A stretch of 64,000 bases of DNA from Actinomycetota bacterium (GTDB lineage Bacteria; Actinomycetota; Actinomycetes; S36-B12). Position 1 is the stretch's first letter, and every line of letters begins with the position of its first letter. The translations under genes were made by a program, and so were the position numbers. This document shows, piece after piece, positions 52,801 through 60,801 of this stretch. The notes under the pieces are model-generated. The model did not search any database and had not been told where the DNA came from. It worked only from the letters and a program-made list of their open reading frames with translations. The DNA is taken from assembly GCA_016717115.1 (NCBI GenBank), contig JADKGE010000003.1, positions 1 through 64,000 on the forward strand. The letters are read 5' to 3'.

Positions 52801-53519
52801 GCATCACGTTCCCCGACACGCAGGCTCGACCCGTCCCGGTGATCACCAGCCCAGAATGGTCAGGCAGCGAGCATGGCGGCCGCCGCTACACCGCATTCGC
52901 GATCAACGTCGAGCAACTCAAGCCCTGGCACACGCTGACCGGACGCATGCACTTCTTCCTCGACCATGACTGGATGAGCGAGCTCGGCGAGAACATGCCG
53001 ATCTTCCGGCCGCCGCTGAACCTGCACCGACTCGACGGAAACCAGCAACTCGGCGACGGCAAGGAAGTGACCGTCCGCTACCTCACGCCCCACTCCAAGT
53101 GGTCGATCCACTCCGAATACCAGGACAACCTCTTCATGCTGTCCCTGTCCCGAGGCGGACCCGAGATCTGGATGAGTCCGCAGGATGCCGAGGCCATCGG
53201 TGTCAAGGACAACGAGTGGGTCGAGTCCTACAACCGCAACGGCGTCGTCGCCGCAAGGGCCATCGTGTCGCACCGGATGCCCGCCGGAACGGTGTTCATG
53301 TACCACGCCAAGGACCGCACCGTCGACGTGCCGATCACGGAGACGTCCAAGAAGCGCGGAGGCATCCACAACTCGCTGACCCGGCTGCTCATCAAGCCCA
53401 GCCACATCGTCGGCGGCTACGCCCAGCTGTCCTTCGCGTTCAACTACCTGGGGCCCACGGGCAACCAGCGCGATGAGATCACCGTGATCCGCCGCCGTTC
53501 GCAGGAGGTCGAGTACTGA
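49824..53519 (+). CDS. narG: Respiratory nitrate reductase alpha subunit
   Basis: 1231 residues, full length. The FS0 cluster ligands lie in THGVNCTGSCSWKVYVKDG and YEPRGCPRGAAFSWYTYSPT; the Mo-ligand Asp in SFYDWYADLPVASPQVFGDQ; the bis-MGD-binding body (MGAGTNHWFHSDTIYRTFLA) and C-terminal domain (GNQRDEITVIRRRSQEVEY) are intact. No twin-arginine signal is evident at the N-terminus, so the active site faces the cytoplasm. Reduces nitrate to nitrite with electrons from NarHI. GTG start overlapping the regulator. Confidence 0.97.
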   Translation: MTTSDIASDATSEFLVRAGRFFTPGRVSADMRTVTKTGGREGDVFYRDRWSHDKVVRSTHGVNCTGSCSWKVYVKDGIITWETQQTDYPSVGPDSPEYEPRGCPRGAAFSWYTYSPTRVRYPYVRGVLLEAYRKARALHDDPVDAWAAIVGDPETRRRYQRARGKGGLVRASWAEVNEIIAAAHVHTIKAHGPDRVFGFSPIPAMSMASHAAGARFISLLGGSMLSFYDWYADLPVASPQVFGDQTDVPESADWWNAAYLIMWGSNVPVTRTPDAHFMAEARYRGQKVVTVSPDYADNTKFADEWMAPHPGTDGALAMAMGHVILTEFFIQRQVPRFIDYVKKYSDLPFLVTLKEKDGAWVPDKFVTSADLGDTAEGAAFKTVFVDSATGLPHVPNGSLGFRFNESGMGKWNLDLENVDPALSLHGASSTENVEVLLPRFDVGQADNEGGGIHHRGVPAARLATTAGERLVTTVFDLLLAQYGVGRDGLPGQWPTGYDDPEPYTPAWQEEITGVPAAMAERIGREFAQNAEDSGGRSMILMGAGTNHWFHSDTIYRTFLALTTLTGTQGINGGGWAHYVGQEKCRPVTGWAQLAFGLDWSRPPRQMIGTGFWYVQTDQWRYDRLGADLLATPLGEGRFVGQSMIDTIAQSARSGWMPSYPQFDRNPLDIVDQAEAAGRAPAEYVTEQLTSGEMKFAIEDPDAEENWPRVLTVWRANLLGSSSKGNEYFLKHLLGTDNSVRATETPESERPRDITWHDEAPEGKLDLLVSIDFRMTSTGLFGDILLPAATWYEKHDLSSTDMHPFIHAFTPAIDPPWETKSDYDIFQALGRRVSDLAPGHLDVRKDLVAVPLLHDTADEMAVPGGVVRDWKSGEVELIPGLTAPKFVVVERDYTAIGAKMSALGPLAETLGMVTKGVPFSPTEEIALLASKNGVIPDGPAAGRPSLVTDVHACETILALSGTTNGRLAVQGFRAVEKRTGQRLAFLAEEEEGKRITFPDTQARPVPVITSPEWSGSEHGGRRYTAFAINVEQLKPWHTLTGRMHFFLDHDWMSELGENMPIFRPPLNLHRLDGNQQLGDGKEVTVRYLTPHSKWSIHSEYQDNLFMLSLSRGGPEIWMSPQDAEAIGVKDNEWVESYNRNGVVAARAIVSHRMPAGTVFMYHAKDRTVDVPITETSKKRGGIHNSLTRLLIKPSHIVGGYAQLSFAFNYLGPTGNQRDEITVIRRRSQEVEY

Positions 53520-55147
53520 TGCGCGTCATGGCTCAGATGGCAATGGTGATGAACCTCGACAAGTGCATCGGGTGCCACACCTGCTCCGTCACGTGCAAGC
53601 AGGCGTGGACGAACCGTTCCGGCGTCGAGTACGTCTGGTTCAACAACGTCGAGACCCGGCCGGGCCAGGGATACCCGCGCACCTACCAGGACCAGGAGAA
53701 GTGGAAGGGCGGCTGGACGGTCAAGCGCGGCAAGCTGAAGCTTCGATCGGGTGGCCGCTTCAAGCGTCTTGCTCAGATCTTCAGCAACCCCAACCTTCCC
53801 ACGCTGCAGGACTACTACGAGCCGTGGACCTACGAGTACGACATGCTGCTGTCCTCGCCCTTGGGCGAGCACACCCCGGTAGCGCGGCCCAAGTCGCTCA
53901 TCACCGGCAAGAACATGAAGATCGAATGGTCGGCCAACTGGGACGACGACCTCGCCGGCGGACCGGAGCTCGCCCCGAAGGACCCGGTCCTGGTGAAGAT
54001 CAAGGACCAGGTCGGTGACCGGGTCAAGATGGAGTTCGAGCAGGCCTTCATGTTCTACCTGCCGCGCATCTGCGAGCACTGCTTGAACCCGGCGTGCGTC
54101 GCCGCCTGCCCGTCCGGCGCGATGTACAAGAGGTCCGAGGATGGGATCGTCCTGGTCGACCAGGACCAGTGCCGCGGCTGGCGCATGTGCGTGTCCGGCT
54201 GCCCCTACAAGAAGGTCTACTTCAACCACAAGACGGGCAAGGCCGAGAAGTGCACGATGTGCTACCCACGCATCGAGGTCGGACTGCCCACTGTGTGCGC
54301 GGAGACATGCGTCGGCCGCCTTCGGTACATCGGACTGTTCCTCTACGACGCCGACAAGGTCACCGCGGCGGCGTCAGTCGAGAACGAGCACGACCTGCTG
54401 CAGGCCCAGTTGGACCTCCTCCTGGATCCCAACGATCCCGCCGTGCAGGAGGCCGCACGTCGCGACGGCATTCCCGCCGACTGGCTCGATGCGGCGCAGC
54501 GCTCACCGGTCTACAAGCTGGCCAAGGTCTACAACGTCGCCCTCCCACTGCATCCGGAATACCGAACCATGCCGATGGTCTGGTACATCCCACCCTTGTC
54601 ACCGGTGGTCGACGCGCTGCGCGACACCGGCAACGACGCGGAAGACGTCGACAACCTCTTCGGTGCGCTCGACACGCTGCGCATCCCGATCGAGTACCTG
54701 GCTGAGCTCTTCACTGCGGGTGACCCCGCGCCGGTGCAGTCCTCACTACGCAAGCTCGCAGCGATGCGGTCCTACATGCGCGACGTCAACCTCGGTCGTG
54801 AGCCACGACCGGAGATCCCCGCGGCCGTCGGCATGACCGAGGAGTCCATCTACGAGATGTACCGACTCCTGGCGATCGCCAAGTACGAGGACCGCTACAT
54901 CATCCCCAAGGCGCACGCCGAGACCGCGAGGGATCTTGAGGAACTGGCCTGCGCAGTCGACTACGACGGCGACCCCCACGACGCCTCCGGCCCGTTCGGC
55001 TACGCGTCCGGTCGCCCGGTACCCGTCGCGGTCGAGACGTTCCACGCCCTCAAGGAACGGCAGACCTCCGAAGTGCTGATACCGCTCGATGCGGTGCGGA
55101 TGAACCTGCGTAGCTGGGGCGGGGGAGGGCAGTCAGATGACGAGTGA
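53519..55147 (+). CDS. narH: Respiratory nitrate reductase beta subunit
   Basis: 542 residues with four ferredoxin-type cysteine groups, the first being CIGCHTCSVTC; then CEHCLNPACVAACPSG, CRGWRMCVSGCPYKK (Trp in place of a Cys, giving the 3Fe-4S cluster) and CTMCYPR. Transfers electrons from NarI to NarG. One-base overlap with narG and eleven with narJ. Confidence 0.97.
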   Translation: MRVMAQMAMVMNLDKCIGCHTCSVTCKQAWTNRSGVEYVWFNNVETRPGQGYPRTYQDQEKWKGGWTVKRGKLKLRSGGRFKRLAQIFSNPNLPTLQDYYEPWTYEYDMLLSSPLGEHTPVARPKSLITGKNMKIEWSANWDDDLAGGPELAPKDPVLVKIKDQVGDRVKMEFEQAFMFYLPRICEHCLNPACVAACPSGAMYKRSEDGIVLVDQDQCRGWRMCVSGCPYKKVYFNHKTGKAEKCTMCYPRIEVGLPTVCAETCVGRLRYIGLFLYDADKVTAAASVENEHDLLQAQLDLLLDPNDPAVQEAARRDGIPADWLDAAQRSPVYKLAKVYNVALPLHPEYRTMPMVWYIPPLSPVVDALRDTGNDAEDVDNLFGALDTLRIPIEYLAELFTAGDPAPVQSSLRKLAAMRSYMRDVNLGREPRPEIPAAVGMTEESIYEMYRLLAIAKYEDRYIIPKAHAETARDLEELACAVDYDGDPHDASGPFGYASGRPVPVAVETFHALKERQTSEVLIPLDAVRMNLRSWGGGGQSDDE

Positions 55148-55784
55148 GCATCGCAAGGACCGGCAGGTCGCAGCTGCCCGGCTCGCGGCGTCGTGGCTGC
55201 TCTGGTACCCCGACGACCTGCTCCTCAGCCGTCTTGATGACATCTCAGCCGTCGTTGACGACCTGCCTGATCGATTGTCGATGCCGATACGCGCATTCCT
55301 CGACTACCTGGAGAACACGCCCATCAGAGAGGTGCAGGCCCACTACGTCGCGACATTCGACATGAAGCGCAAGGCCTGCCCCTACCTCACCTACTGGACC
55401 GACGGAGACACCCGAAACCGCGGCCGGGCCATCCTGAGGTTCAAGCAGGCCTACCTCGAGTCCGGGTTCGACGCCGGCAACGTCGAGCTGGCCGACCACC
55501 TCGCCATGGTGCTGGAGTTCGCCGCGGTGGGCGACGAGTTGACCGGCGACGCCCTGCTGGCTGAGCACTCGGTGCCCATTCACCTGCTCCGGGATGCCCT
55601 CGCGAAGCTGGGCTCCGCCTACGTGCACGTGCTCGATGCGATCGTCGTCACGTTGCCGTCCATCACTCCGGACATCGAACTGCGCATGGCTCAACTCGCA
55701 GCCTCAGGCCCGCCCGCGGAGTCAGTCGGTCTCGAGCCGTTCGGAGTCAGCGTCACCATCGAATCGATTGGGGCACGGCGATGA
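55137..55784 (+). CDS. narJ: Nitrate reductase molybdenum cofactor assembly chaperone
   Basis: 215 residues, all helical, TorD/NarJ family: AASWLLWYPDDLLLSRLDDI, QAHYVATFDMKRKACPYLTY (the family's YVxxFD motif), DHLAMVLEFAAVGDE. Binds apo-NarG and guides insertion of molybdenum cofactor and FS0. Overlaps narH and narI. Confidence 0.93.
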   Translation: MTSEHRKDRQVAAARLAASWLLWYPDDLLLSRLDDISAVVDDLPDRLSMPIRAFLDYLENTPIREVQAHYVATFDMKRKACPYLTYWTDGDTRNRGRAILRFKQAYLESGFDAGNVELADHLAMVLEFAAVGDELTGDALLAEHSVPIHLLRDALAKLGSAYVHVLDAIVVTLPSITPDIELRMAQLAASGPPAESVGLEPFGVSVTIESIGARR

Positions 55785-56515
55785 CCGCTTCCGAGATCCT
55801 GCTGTGGGTTGCCCTGCCCTACATCACCATCGCGGTCTTCGTCACCGGAACCGTGTGGCGCTATCGATACGACAAGTTCGGCTGGACCACACGCTCCAGC
55901 CAGCTCTACGAGCGCAAGCTGATCCGAATCGCCAGCCCGATCTTCCACATCGGCATCCTGGCCGTCCTGATGGGTCACGTCGTGGGCCTTCTCATTCCGG
56001 AGAGCTGGACGAATGCTGCCGGGCTCAGCGAGGACGCGTACCACCTGATGGCTGTGGGGATCGGCGCCGTGGCGGGAGTGTGCACGTTGGTAGGCGTATC
56101 GCTGCTGGTCTACCGGCGTCGCACCACCGGCGCCGTGATGGCAGCCACCACGAAGAACGACAAGACGATGTATGTCTTCCTCATCGCAGCGATCTGCCTC
56201 GGACTGCTCACCACGATCATCGGCTCCGGTGTCCTCGGCGACGGCTACAACTACCGCGAGACGGTCTCGCCCTGGTTCCGCTCGATCTTCCTGCTCAATC
56301 CGCAGCCCGAGTTGATGGCCGAGTCCCTGCCGTCGTTCCAGGTCCACGCGGTCGCCGGCATGCTGCTCTTCATCATCTGGCCGTTCACCCGTCTGGTGCA
56401 CGCGTTCAGTGCGCCCTTCGGCTACGTGTTCAGGCCATACGTCGTCTACCGCGACAAGGGCCCGCACGATGCCGGTAACCATGCACCCAAGCGAGGCTGG
56501 GAGAAGGTCGGCTGA
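55781..56515 (+). CDS. narI: Respiratory nitrate reductase gamma subunit (cytochrome b)
   Basis: 244 residues, five membrane helices (EILLWVALPYITIAVFVTGT; IFHIGILAVLMGHVVGLLIP; LMAVGIGAVAGVCTLVGVSL and two more). The haem-ligand histidines are in FHIGILAVLMGH and FQVHAVAGMLLFIIWPFTRL with a later LVHAFSAP. Takes electrons from menaquinol at the outer face. One-base overlap with moeA. Confidence 0.95.
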   Translation: MTASEILLWVALPYITIAVFVTGTVWRYRYDKFGWTTRSSQLYERKLIRIASPIFHIGILAVLMGHVVGLLIPESWTNAAGLSEDAYHLMAVGIGAVAGVCTLVGVSLLVYRRRTTGAVMAATTKNDKTMYVFLIAAICLGLLTTIIGSGVLGDGYNYRETVSPWFRSIFLLNPQPELMAESLPSFQVHAVAGMLLFIIWPFTRLVHAFSAPFGYVFRPYVVYRDKGPHDAGNHAPKRGWEKVG

Positions 56516-57675
56516 TGACTCTCGTCGAGCCGAGTTGGCACGACGCCCGCCAGGCCGCCTATGCCTGCGTTGCATCTTTGCCGATCGAGCGGGTCAGCCT
56601 CATCGACGCCCATGCACGAGTAGCTGCGGAGCCCGTCACAGCTCTGACACCGCTGCCGCCGATGCCCATCTCCGCCATGGACGGTTGGGCAGTCTCGGGC
56701 GAGGGTCCGTGGGTCGTGGTCGGGCAGGTACTTGCCGGCCGGGTCTGGCCAACGCCTCTCGCTCCTGGTCAGGCAGTTCTGATCGCCACCGGGGCGGCCG
56801 TCCCGGCGGGATGCGACGGGGTCCTCCGAAGCGAGGACGGGCTCGTTGATTCGCTCGGGTTCGTGAGGGGGCGACTTCGCGAGAGTGGCGACATCAGGCC
56901 GGCGGGTGAAGAGGCCCGCGAAGGGGACGTTTTGATACCCCGGGGTGTTGTTCTGACGCCGGCCCGGATCGGATTGGCTGCCGCGGCGGGGCACGACACC
57001 CTCGCCGTCAGACGTCGAACCATCGCGAGACTGCTCATTCTCGGTGACGAACTCCTCAGCGAAGGGCCAGCCAGGCACGGACAGGTGCGCGACAGCCTCG
57101 GCCCGCAACTGCCGGGTTGGTTTGATCGCCTCGGCGTTGACCTGAGGGAGTCAATCCGGGTCGAAGACACGCTCAGCGCGTTGTCGACGGCGTTGGATGA
57201 GGCGCAAGGGGTCGACATCGTCTTCACTACGGGAGGCACTGCGGCGGGACCAGTCGACCACCTGCATGCCGCTATCGCTGCAACCGGTGGCTCACTCATC
57301 GTGGACACCGTTGCTTGCCGCCCCGGACACCCGATGCTGCTGGGTGCGTGGCCATCAGGCCGCCGCCTCGTCGGGTTGCCGGGCAACCCGCTGGCTGCGA
57401 TCGTTGCCCTGCTGACGTTGGCGCAGCCCCTGGTCGGTGGCCTCGGAGGCCGTCGCATGGAGCCACTGCCGAGGGTTGTGCTGGCCGACTACGTCGCGTC
57501 CCAGGGAGCCAAGACCAGGCTCGTTCCTTGCCGACGCGTTGGTGATCGCGTGTTCCCCCTCGACCACATCGGATCGGGAATGTTGAGGGGCCTTGCCGAA
57601 GCGGACGGCTTCGCGGTCGTAGCGGCCGGAGAGGGAGAGCCGGGATCGACTGCAGAGTGGCTGCATCTTCCCTGA
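56515..57675 (+). CDS. moeA: Molybdopterin molybdenumtransferase
   Basis: 386 residues: PMPISAMDGWAV is the family signature near residue 47; GQAVLIATGAAVPAGCDGVL, ILGDELLSEGPARHGQVRDS and FTTGGTAAGPVDHL cover domains II and III, and the C-terminal domain IV is present. Inserts molybdenum into the pterin needed by NarG. Last gene of the nar operon and last gene before the right border of the island. Confidence 0.93.
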   Translation: MTLVEPSWHDARQAAYACVASLPIERVSLIDAHARVAAEPVTALTPLPPMPISAMDGWAVSGEGPWVVVGQVLAGRVWPTPLAPGQAVLIATGAAVPAGCDGVLRSEDGLVDSLGFVRGRLRESGDIRPAGEEAREGDVLIPRGVVLTPARIGLAAAAGHDTLAVRRRTIARLLILGDELLSEGPARHGQVRDSLGPQLPGWFDRLGVDLRESIRVEDTLSALSTALDEAQGVDIVFTTGGTAAGPVDHLHAAIAATGGSLIVDTVACRPGHPMLLGAWPSGRRLVGLPGNPLAAIVALLTLAQPLVGGLGGRRMEPLPRVVLADYVASQGAKTRLVPCRRVGDRVFPLDHIGSGMLRGLAEADGFAVVAAGEGEPGSTAEWLHLP

Positions 57676-57705
57676 TCGACATCATGATGCTCGGACTGAA
57701 GCATC

Positions 57706-57943
57706 GGTGGTGCTTAGGTCCAAGGACCGAAGCGAGCGTCGGTCCGGTGGGAAGTTAGCCCCGCGGCTAGCCGCAACTCCAGTGAACTGGAGTGGCCTGG
57801 AGTGGTCTGGATGGTACGAAAGCCGTTGGTAGGACTGGACTTCCCTCATGACCGTGGGGCTGGAGATTTGTCTCGTATTGCGTAGGTCCGGGGCTCAAGT
57901 CCCCGAGGCGGCGCGGCCCGAAACCCGTTGCAGCGCAACGGGT
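57706..57943 (+). repeat. Island junction: tRNA-Thr 3' half at the right border
   Basis: GGTGGTGCTTAGGTCCA at 57706, then repeats of CTGGAGTGG (57789-57806), then the tRNA-Thr 3' half at 57872-57913 and its terminator hairpin at 57921-57943. The hairpin and acceptor region are the same as in copy 4 (23104), whereas the upstream part matches the degenerate junction at 7185-7389. Confidence 0.75.
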
Positions 57944-58150
57944 GTGCGTGTTTTCAGGGGGCACCTACGGTGTCCACTATGGGGAATACGTCCGCCCACT
58001 TGCGCTGGGCACTTGCGCGACGCGCGCAAGTCGGCCGGCCGCACGCCGCCGCTACTTGCGCTCGAATGCACCCCTTAAGAGCGCAAGTGGGTACACATAG
58101 CGCAAACAAGCGTTCCGGGTGGCCCCGACGGGCGCGACGACGGACGACAA
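57944..58150. other. Arm-type repeats beside the second integrase module
   Basis: ACTTGCGC occurs at 57998, 58011 and 58054 and inverted (GCGCAAGT) at 58024 and 58081, five copies within about 90 bp. They lie between the tRNA-Thr half and the integrase at 58586, the expected place for its arm sites. No gene here. Confidence 0.6.
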
Positions 58151-58153
58151 GAC

Positions 58154-58486
58154 TCAGGAATCGCGATCCACTCGCGGTTCGAATCCGCAATCACTCAAGT
58201 ACTGTCGAAGCTCCTCGTCCCCGGAGGCCTCCGCGATCTCGCCGAGCAGGACGGCTGCCTCCTCCTGATCCGCGTCGATGAGCCACTTCAGGGTCGCGAC
58301 GTCGCCAGTCTCCGCGGCCATCTGGGCAAGAGCCGCACCCGCCTGGCCAACGCCGGAGTCGACGAGTGCCCGCAGCAAGTCGACGTCGTCATCCGCGACA
58401 GCGAGCTCAACCAGCTGGGCGGCGGCGTCCTGGTCGCCTTCCTCCTCGACCAGTCGGCGTAGCGCTTCACGATCGTCGAGCTCCAT
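58154..58486 (-). CDS. Small ankyrin-repeat-like protein
   Basis: 110 acidic residues made of three or four helix-turn-helix repeats of the ankyrin type (AAQLVELAVADDDVDLLRAL, ALAQMAAETGDVATLKWLID, LLGEIAEASGDEELRQYLSD). Probably a protein-binding module. It lies between the arm repeats and the integrase gene, so it is island-borne; in such positions small repeat proteins are sometimes immunity or antidote proteins, which is speculation. Confidence 0.65.
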   Translation of the reverse strand: MELDDREALRRLVEEEGDQDAAAQLVELAVADDDVDLLRALVDSGVGQAGAALAQMAAETGDVATLKWLIDADQEEAAVLLGEIAEASGDEELRQYLSDCGFEPRVDRDS

Positions 58487-58585
58487 CGAGCCATCGTAAG
58501 TGGGGAACCGCCTGTGAGGTCGCGATCAGCCGGCTCGGGAACGAGTGACTCGATGACGGAACCAGCTCGTCCGACCGGGCCCGCG

Positions 58586-60013
58586 TTACGACGTCGTGCC
58601 TCCGTAGGACGAGGTGACGCAGGCGGCGGCCGCCGGGTGCTTGACGGCCCAGAGGCGCCACAGTTCCTCGACACGAGCGGGGAGGGAGAGTTCGGGCTTG
58701 AGGCGGAGCTTGGCGCGGTCGGGGTCGTGGGCCTTCTCGCTCATCGCCCTCGCGTAGTACTTCTCGGTGGTGCGGGTGTCACGGTGCCGGAGCATGGCTG
58801 AGGCCTCGAGGTCGGTCGCTCCCGCGTCATGGAGGATCGACGCGGTGAAGGCGCGCAGGTCCTTGATCAGGATCGGGTTGCGGCGGGGATCCAGCTCGGG
58901 ACGACTGTCGTCGCCGACGAGACCCGCGGCCGTTCGGGCCGGCACCCAGGCGTCGCGGGTCCAGTTGCGGTTGTTGATGATGCCGATGCGCTCGGGGGAC
59001 TGCTGCCAGCGGTGACCGCGGAACAGCAGATCTCCGGCCGGGCTCGGGCACTCGGGCTGTGAGATGCGCAGGTGCGCCAGACGCAGCAGCGCCTGCCACA
59101 GAGGCGTCGGCAGCGGGATGGTGGCGCGTTGGCCGCCCTTGACGGGTTCCTCGAGCCACGCGCCCTTGAGTCGCCCGTCGAACGCTGGTGAGCCGGATCG
59201 GTCGGCTCGGGTGAGCGCGGCTTTGTGGCCCTGCTTCCACACCAGTACCCGCGCGACGGTGAGCATCGGCCGGTCGGGCCACACGTCCGTGCACCTCAGC
59301 GAGGTCGCCTCGGTCCACCGCAGACCCGACCAGGCGAGCAGCGCGATCAGTACCTGGTCCTGCTCGAACTTCGGTGTCGCGATGAGGGTGGAGAGGTCAG
59401 CCCAGGTCGGCAGCAGCACCAGGCGCGACCGCGAGTCCTCGTCGGCGTCGGTCTTCGACCAGAACGACGCCACCTGTCCGACAGGGTTCGCGCCAGTGAA
59501 CTCACCGCGGGTGATCAGCCACTTGAACGTCCCCGACAGCAGCCACCGCCCGTACCGAATACGGGACGCGGCGACACCAGCGCCCGCGAGATCCTCGTAC
59601 CACTTGTTGATCACCGGAGCGGTGACTCTGTTGAGGGTTAAGGCCCCGATGTTCGCGCGGGGGTGCCTGACGCAGGCGTCGAGGACGGCGCGGTAGCCCT
59701 GTTCCGTCGCCGCTGCCCACCGTCCGCGCGCAGCCGTGGACCGGTACTCGATGTAGCGCTCGACCGCCTGGGCCAGATTCGTCGGAGTCCCAGCGGACGG
59801 GACTTCCCGGCGCTCGCTGCGCAGATCGGCGATGAAGTCGTTGAGGGCCACCCGGGCCTCCGCTTCGGAGCGGAAGATGCCTGGGACGCGCACCCGTTTC
59901 CCGTCACCCATCGACGCCGGCAGATACGCGTGCCACGTCCCCGAGCCCTTGCGCGGACGCTCCAGGACGGTGCCCACGTTCGCGGTACTGCGCGTCGAGC
60001 GTTTACGAGCCAC
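58586..60013 (-). CDS. int: Tyrosine site-specific integrase
   Basis: 475 residues. AP2-like or arm-binding N-terminus (GTWHAYLPASMGDGKRVRVP), core-binding domain (about 95-210), catalytic Arg in WSGLRWTEATSLR, box II KDLRAFTAS, MLRHRDTRTTEKYYARA with the terminal Tyr. The GTG at 60013 follows GGAGG by five bases; the frame extends upstream without support. Close relative of the integrase at 13996 (same KDLRA variant). Predicted to act at tRNA-Thr, given the att copy and arm sites beside it. Confidence 0.88.
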   Translation of the reverse strand: MARKRSTRSTANVGTVLERPRKGSGTWHAYLPASMGDGKRVRVPGIFRSEAEARVALNDFIADLRSERREVPSAGTPTNLAQAVERYIEYRSTAARGRWAAATEQGYRAVLDACVRHPRANIGALTLNRVTAPVINKWYEDLAGAGVAASRIRYGRWLLSGTFKWLITRGEFTGANPVGQVASFWSKTDADEDSRSRLVLLPTWADLSTLIATPKFEQDQVLIALLAWSGLRWTEATSLRCTDVWPDRPMLTVARVLVWKQGHKAALTRADRSGSPAFDGRLKGAWLEEPVKGGQRATIPLPTPLWQALLRLAHLRISQPECPSPAGDLLFRGHRWQQSPERIGIINNRNWTRDAWVPARTAAGLVGDDSRPELDPRRNPILIKDLRAFTASILHDAGATDLEASAMLRHRDTRTTEKYYARAMSEKAHDPDRAKLRLKPELSLPARVEELWRLWAVKHPAAAACVTSSYGGTTS

Positions 60014-60126
60014 GGGTGCCTCCAGAGTTTGGCGCGACGCTAGGCCGAACTGCTTCACCAATCCGGCGGACGAGCCTGCCTGTGGACAGGTGACAGTTGG
60101 GAGCGAGGCTGTGGATCATTGGTGAC

Positions 60127-60351
60127 TCACCGGTAGGGGTGATCGCGGTAGCTGTCGATGAAGCACGCGAGGTCCTCGGGCGCGTATCGCACCATCCGCC
60201 CGATGCGACGGCACGGAAGCACCCCCCGGCTGGTGAGGTTGCGGACCATGCTCGACGACATCGAGAGGATCTCGGCGACCTGGTGCACGCGATACAGCTC
60301 TGGCCTCATCGACGTCGACACATCCGAAGCACTTGGCGTTGAGTTGCTCAT
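60127..60351 (-). CDS. xis: Excisionase (HTH_17, MerR-like)
   Basis: 74 residues: LYRVHQVAEILSMSSSMVRN, LTSRGVLPCRRIGRMVRYAP, EDLACFIDSYRDHPYR. A small winged-helix excisionase that bends DNA at the arm sites. Start 60351 behind AGGAG. Intact counterpart of the frameshifted copy at 15453. Sixty-five bases separate it from the integrase TTG/GTG region, so the two are probably co-transcribed. Confidence 0.85.
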   Translation of the reverse strand: MSNSTPSASDVSTSMRPELYRVHQVAEILSMSSSMVRNLTSRGVLPCRRIGRMVRYAPEDLACFIDSYRDHPYR

Positions 60352-60469
60352 GTCTGACTCCTGGCAGGTGTGTGGGGCTCCTACCAGCACTACGGCGAAC
60401 ACCGCTGGGTACCGCGCAAGTTTCGTCAGCGTCGGCGGCGGCTGCGCTGCGCGCGTCGTCCGCGGCGCA

Positions 60470-60660
60470 AAGCGAAACGCAGACCACAAGAAGACACGAA
60501 TCAAGAACCACGAACACGAACAACAACGAAGCCAAGACCAAGACGATCAACAGAACGACAGATCACTAACACACGAGAACAAGACCACCAAGGACAAGAT
60601 CAACGACCATCAAGAACGAGCCCAAGAACAAGAACGAAGCCCCAACCGGGCTGGCATCCT
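60470..60660. other. Strongly T-depleted, A-rich tract
   Basis: On the plus strand this stretch is built of AAGAAC, AAGACC and AACAAC-like words with almost no T and GC content well below the surroundings. It lies upstream of xis on the minus strand, where it would give a U-rich transcript leader. No gene is credible in it. The rest of the gap to 60801 shows nothing I can name, apart from a single TGGCCCTTTC at 60762. Confidence 0.45.
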
Positions 60661-60801
60661 GATGCCTCCGGCGGTTCGGCCTCACAGAATGAGCCCGTGT
60701 GACGGTCGGTCGAACGCCCGCCGTGGAAGCGCGTCCGGCCGTCAAATCGCCCGACCTTGAGTGGCCCTTTCGGGACCGAAAAGGGCGCAATAGGCGCCGG
60801 C

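Noticed and set aside
57998..58088. CRISPR-like array of ACTTGCGC units
   Set aside because: Units are only 8 bp, occur in both orientations and have irregular spacing; arm sites fit better. No cas genes are present.
60116..60550. Longer version of the second excisionase or a hydrophobic peptide in the T-depleted tract
   Set aside because: AGGAG at the ATG at 60351 fixes the start; the hydrophobic upstream translation is a by-product of the U-rich antisense strand.
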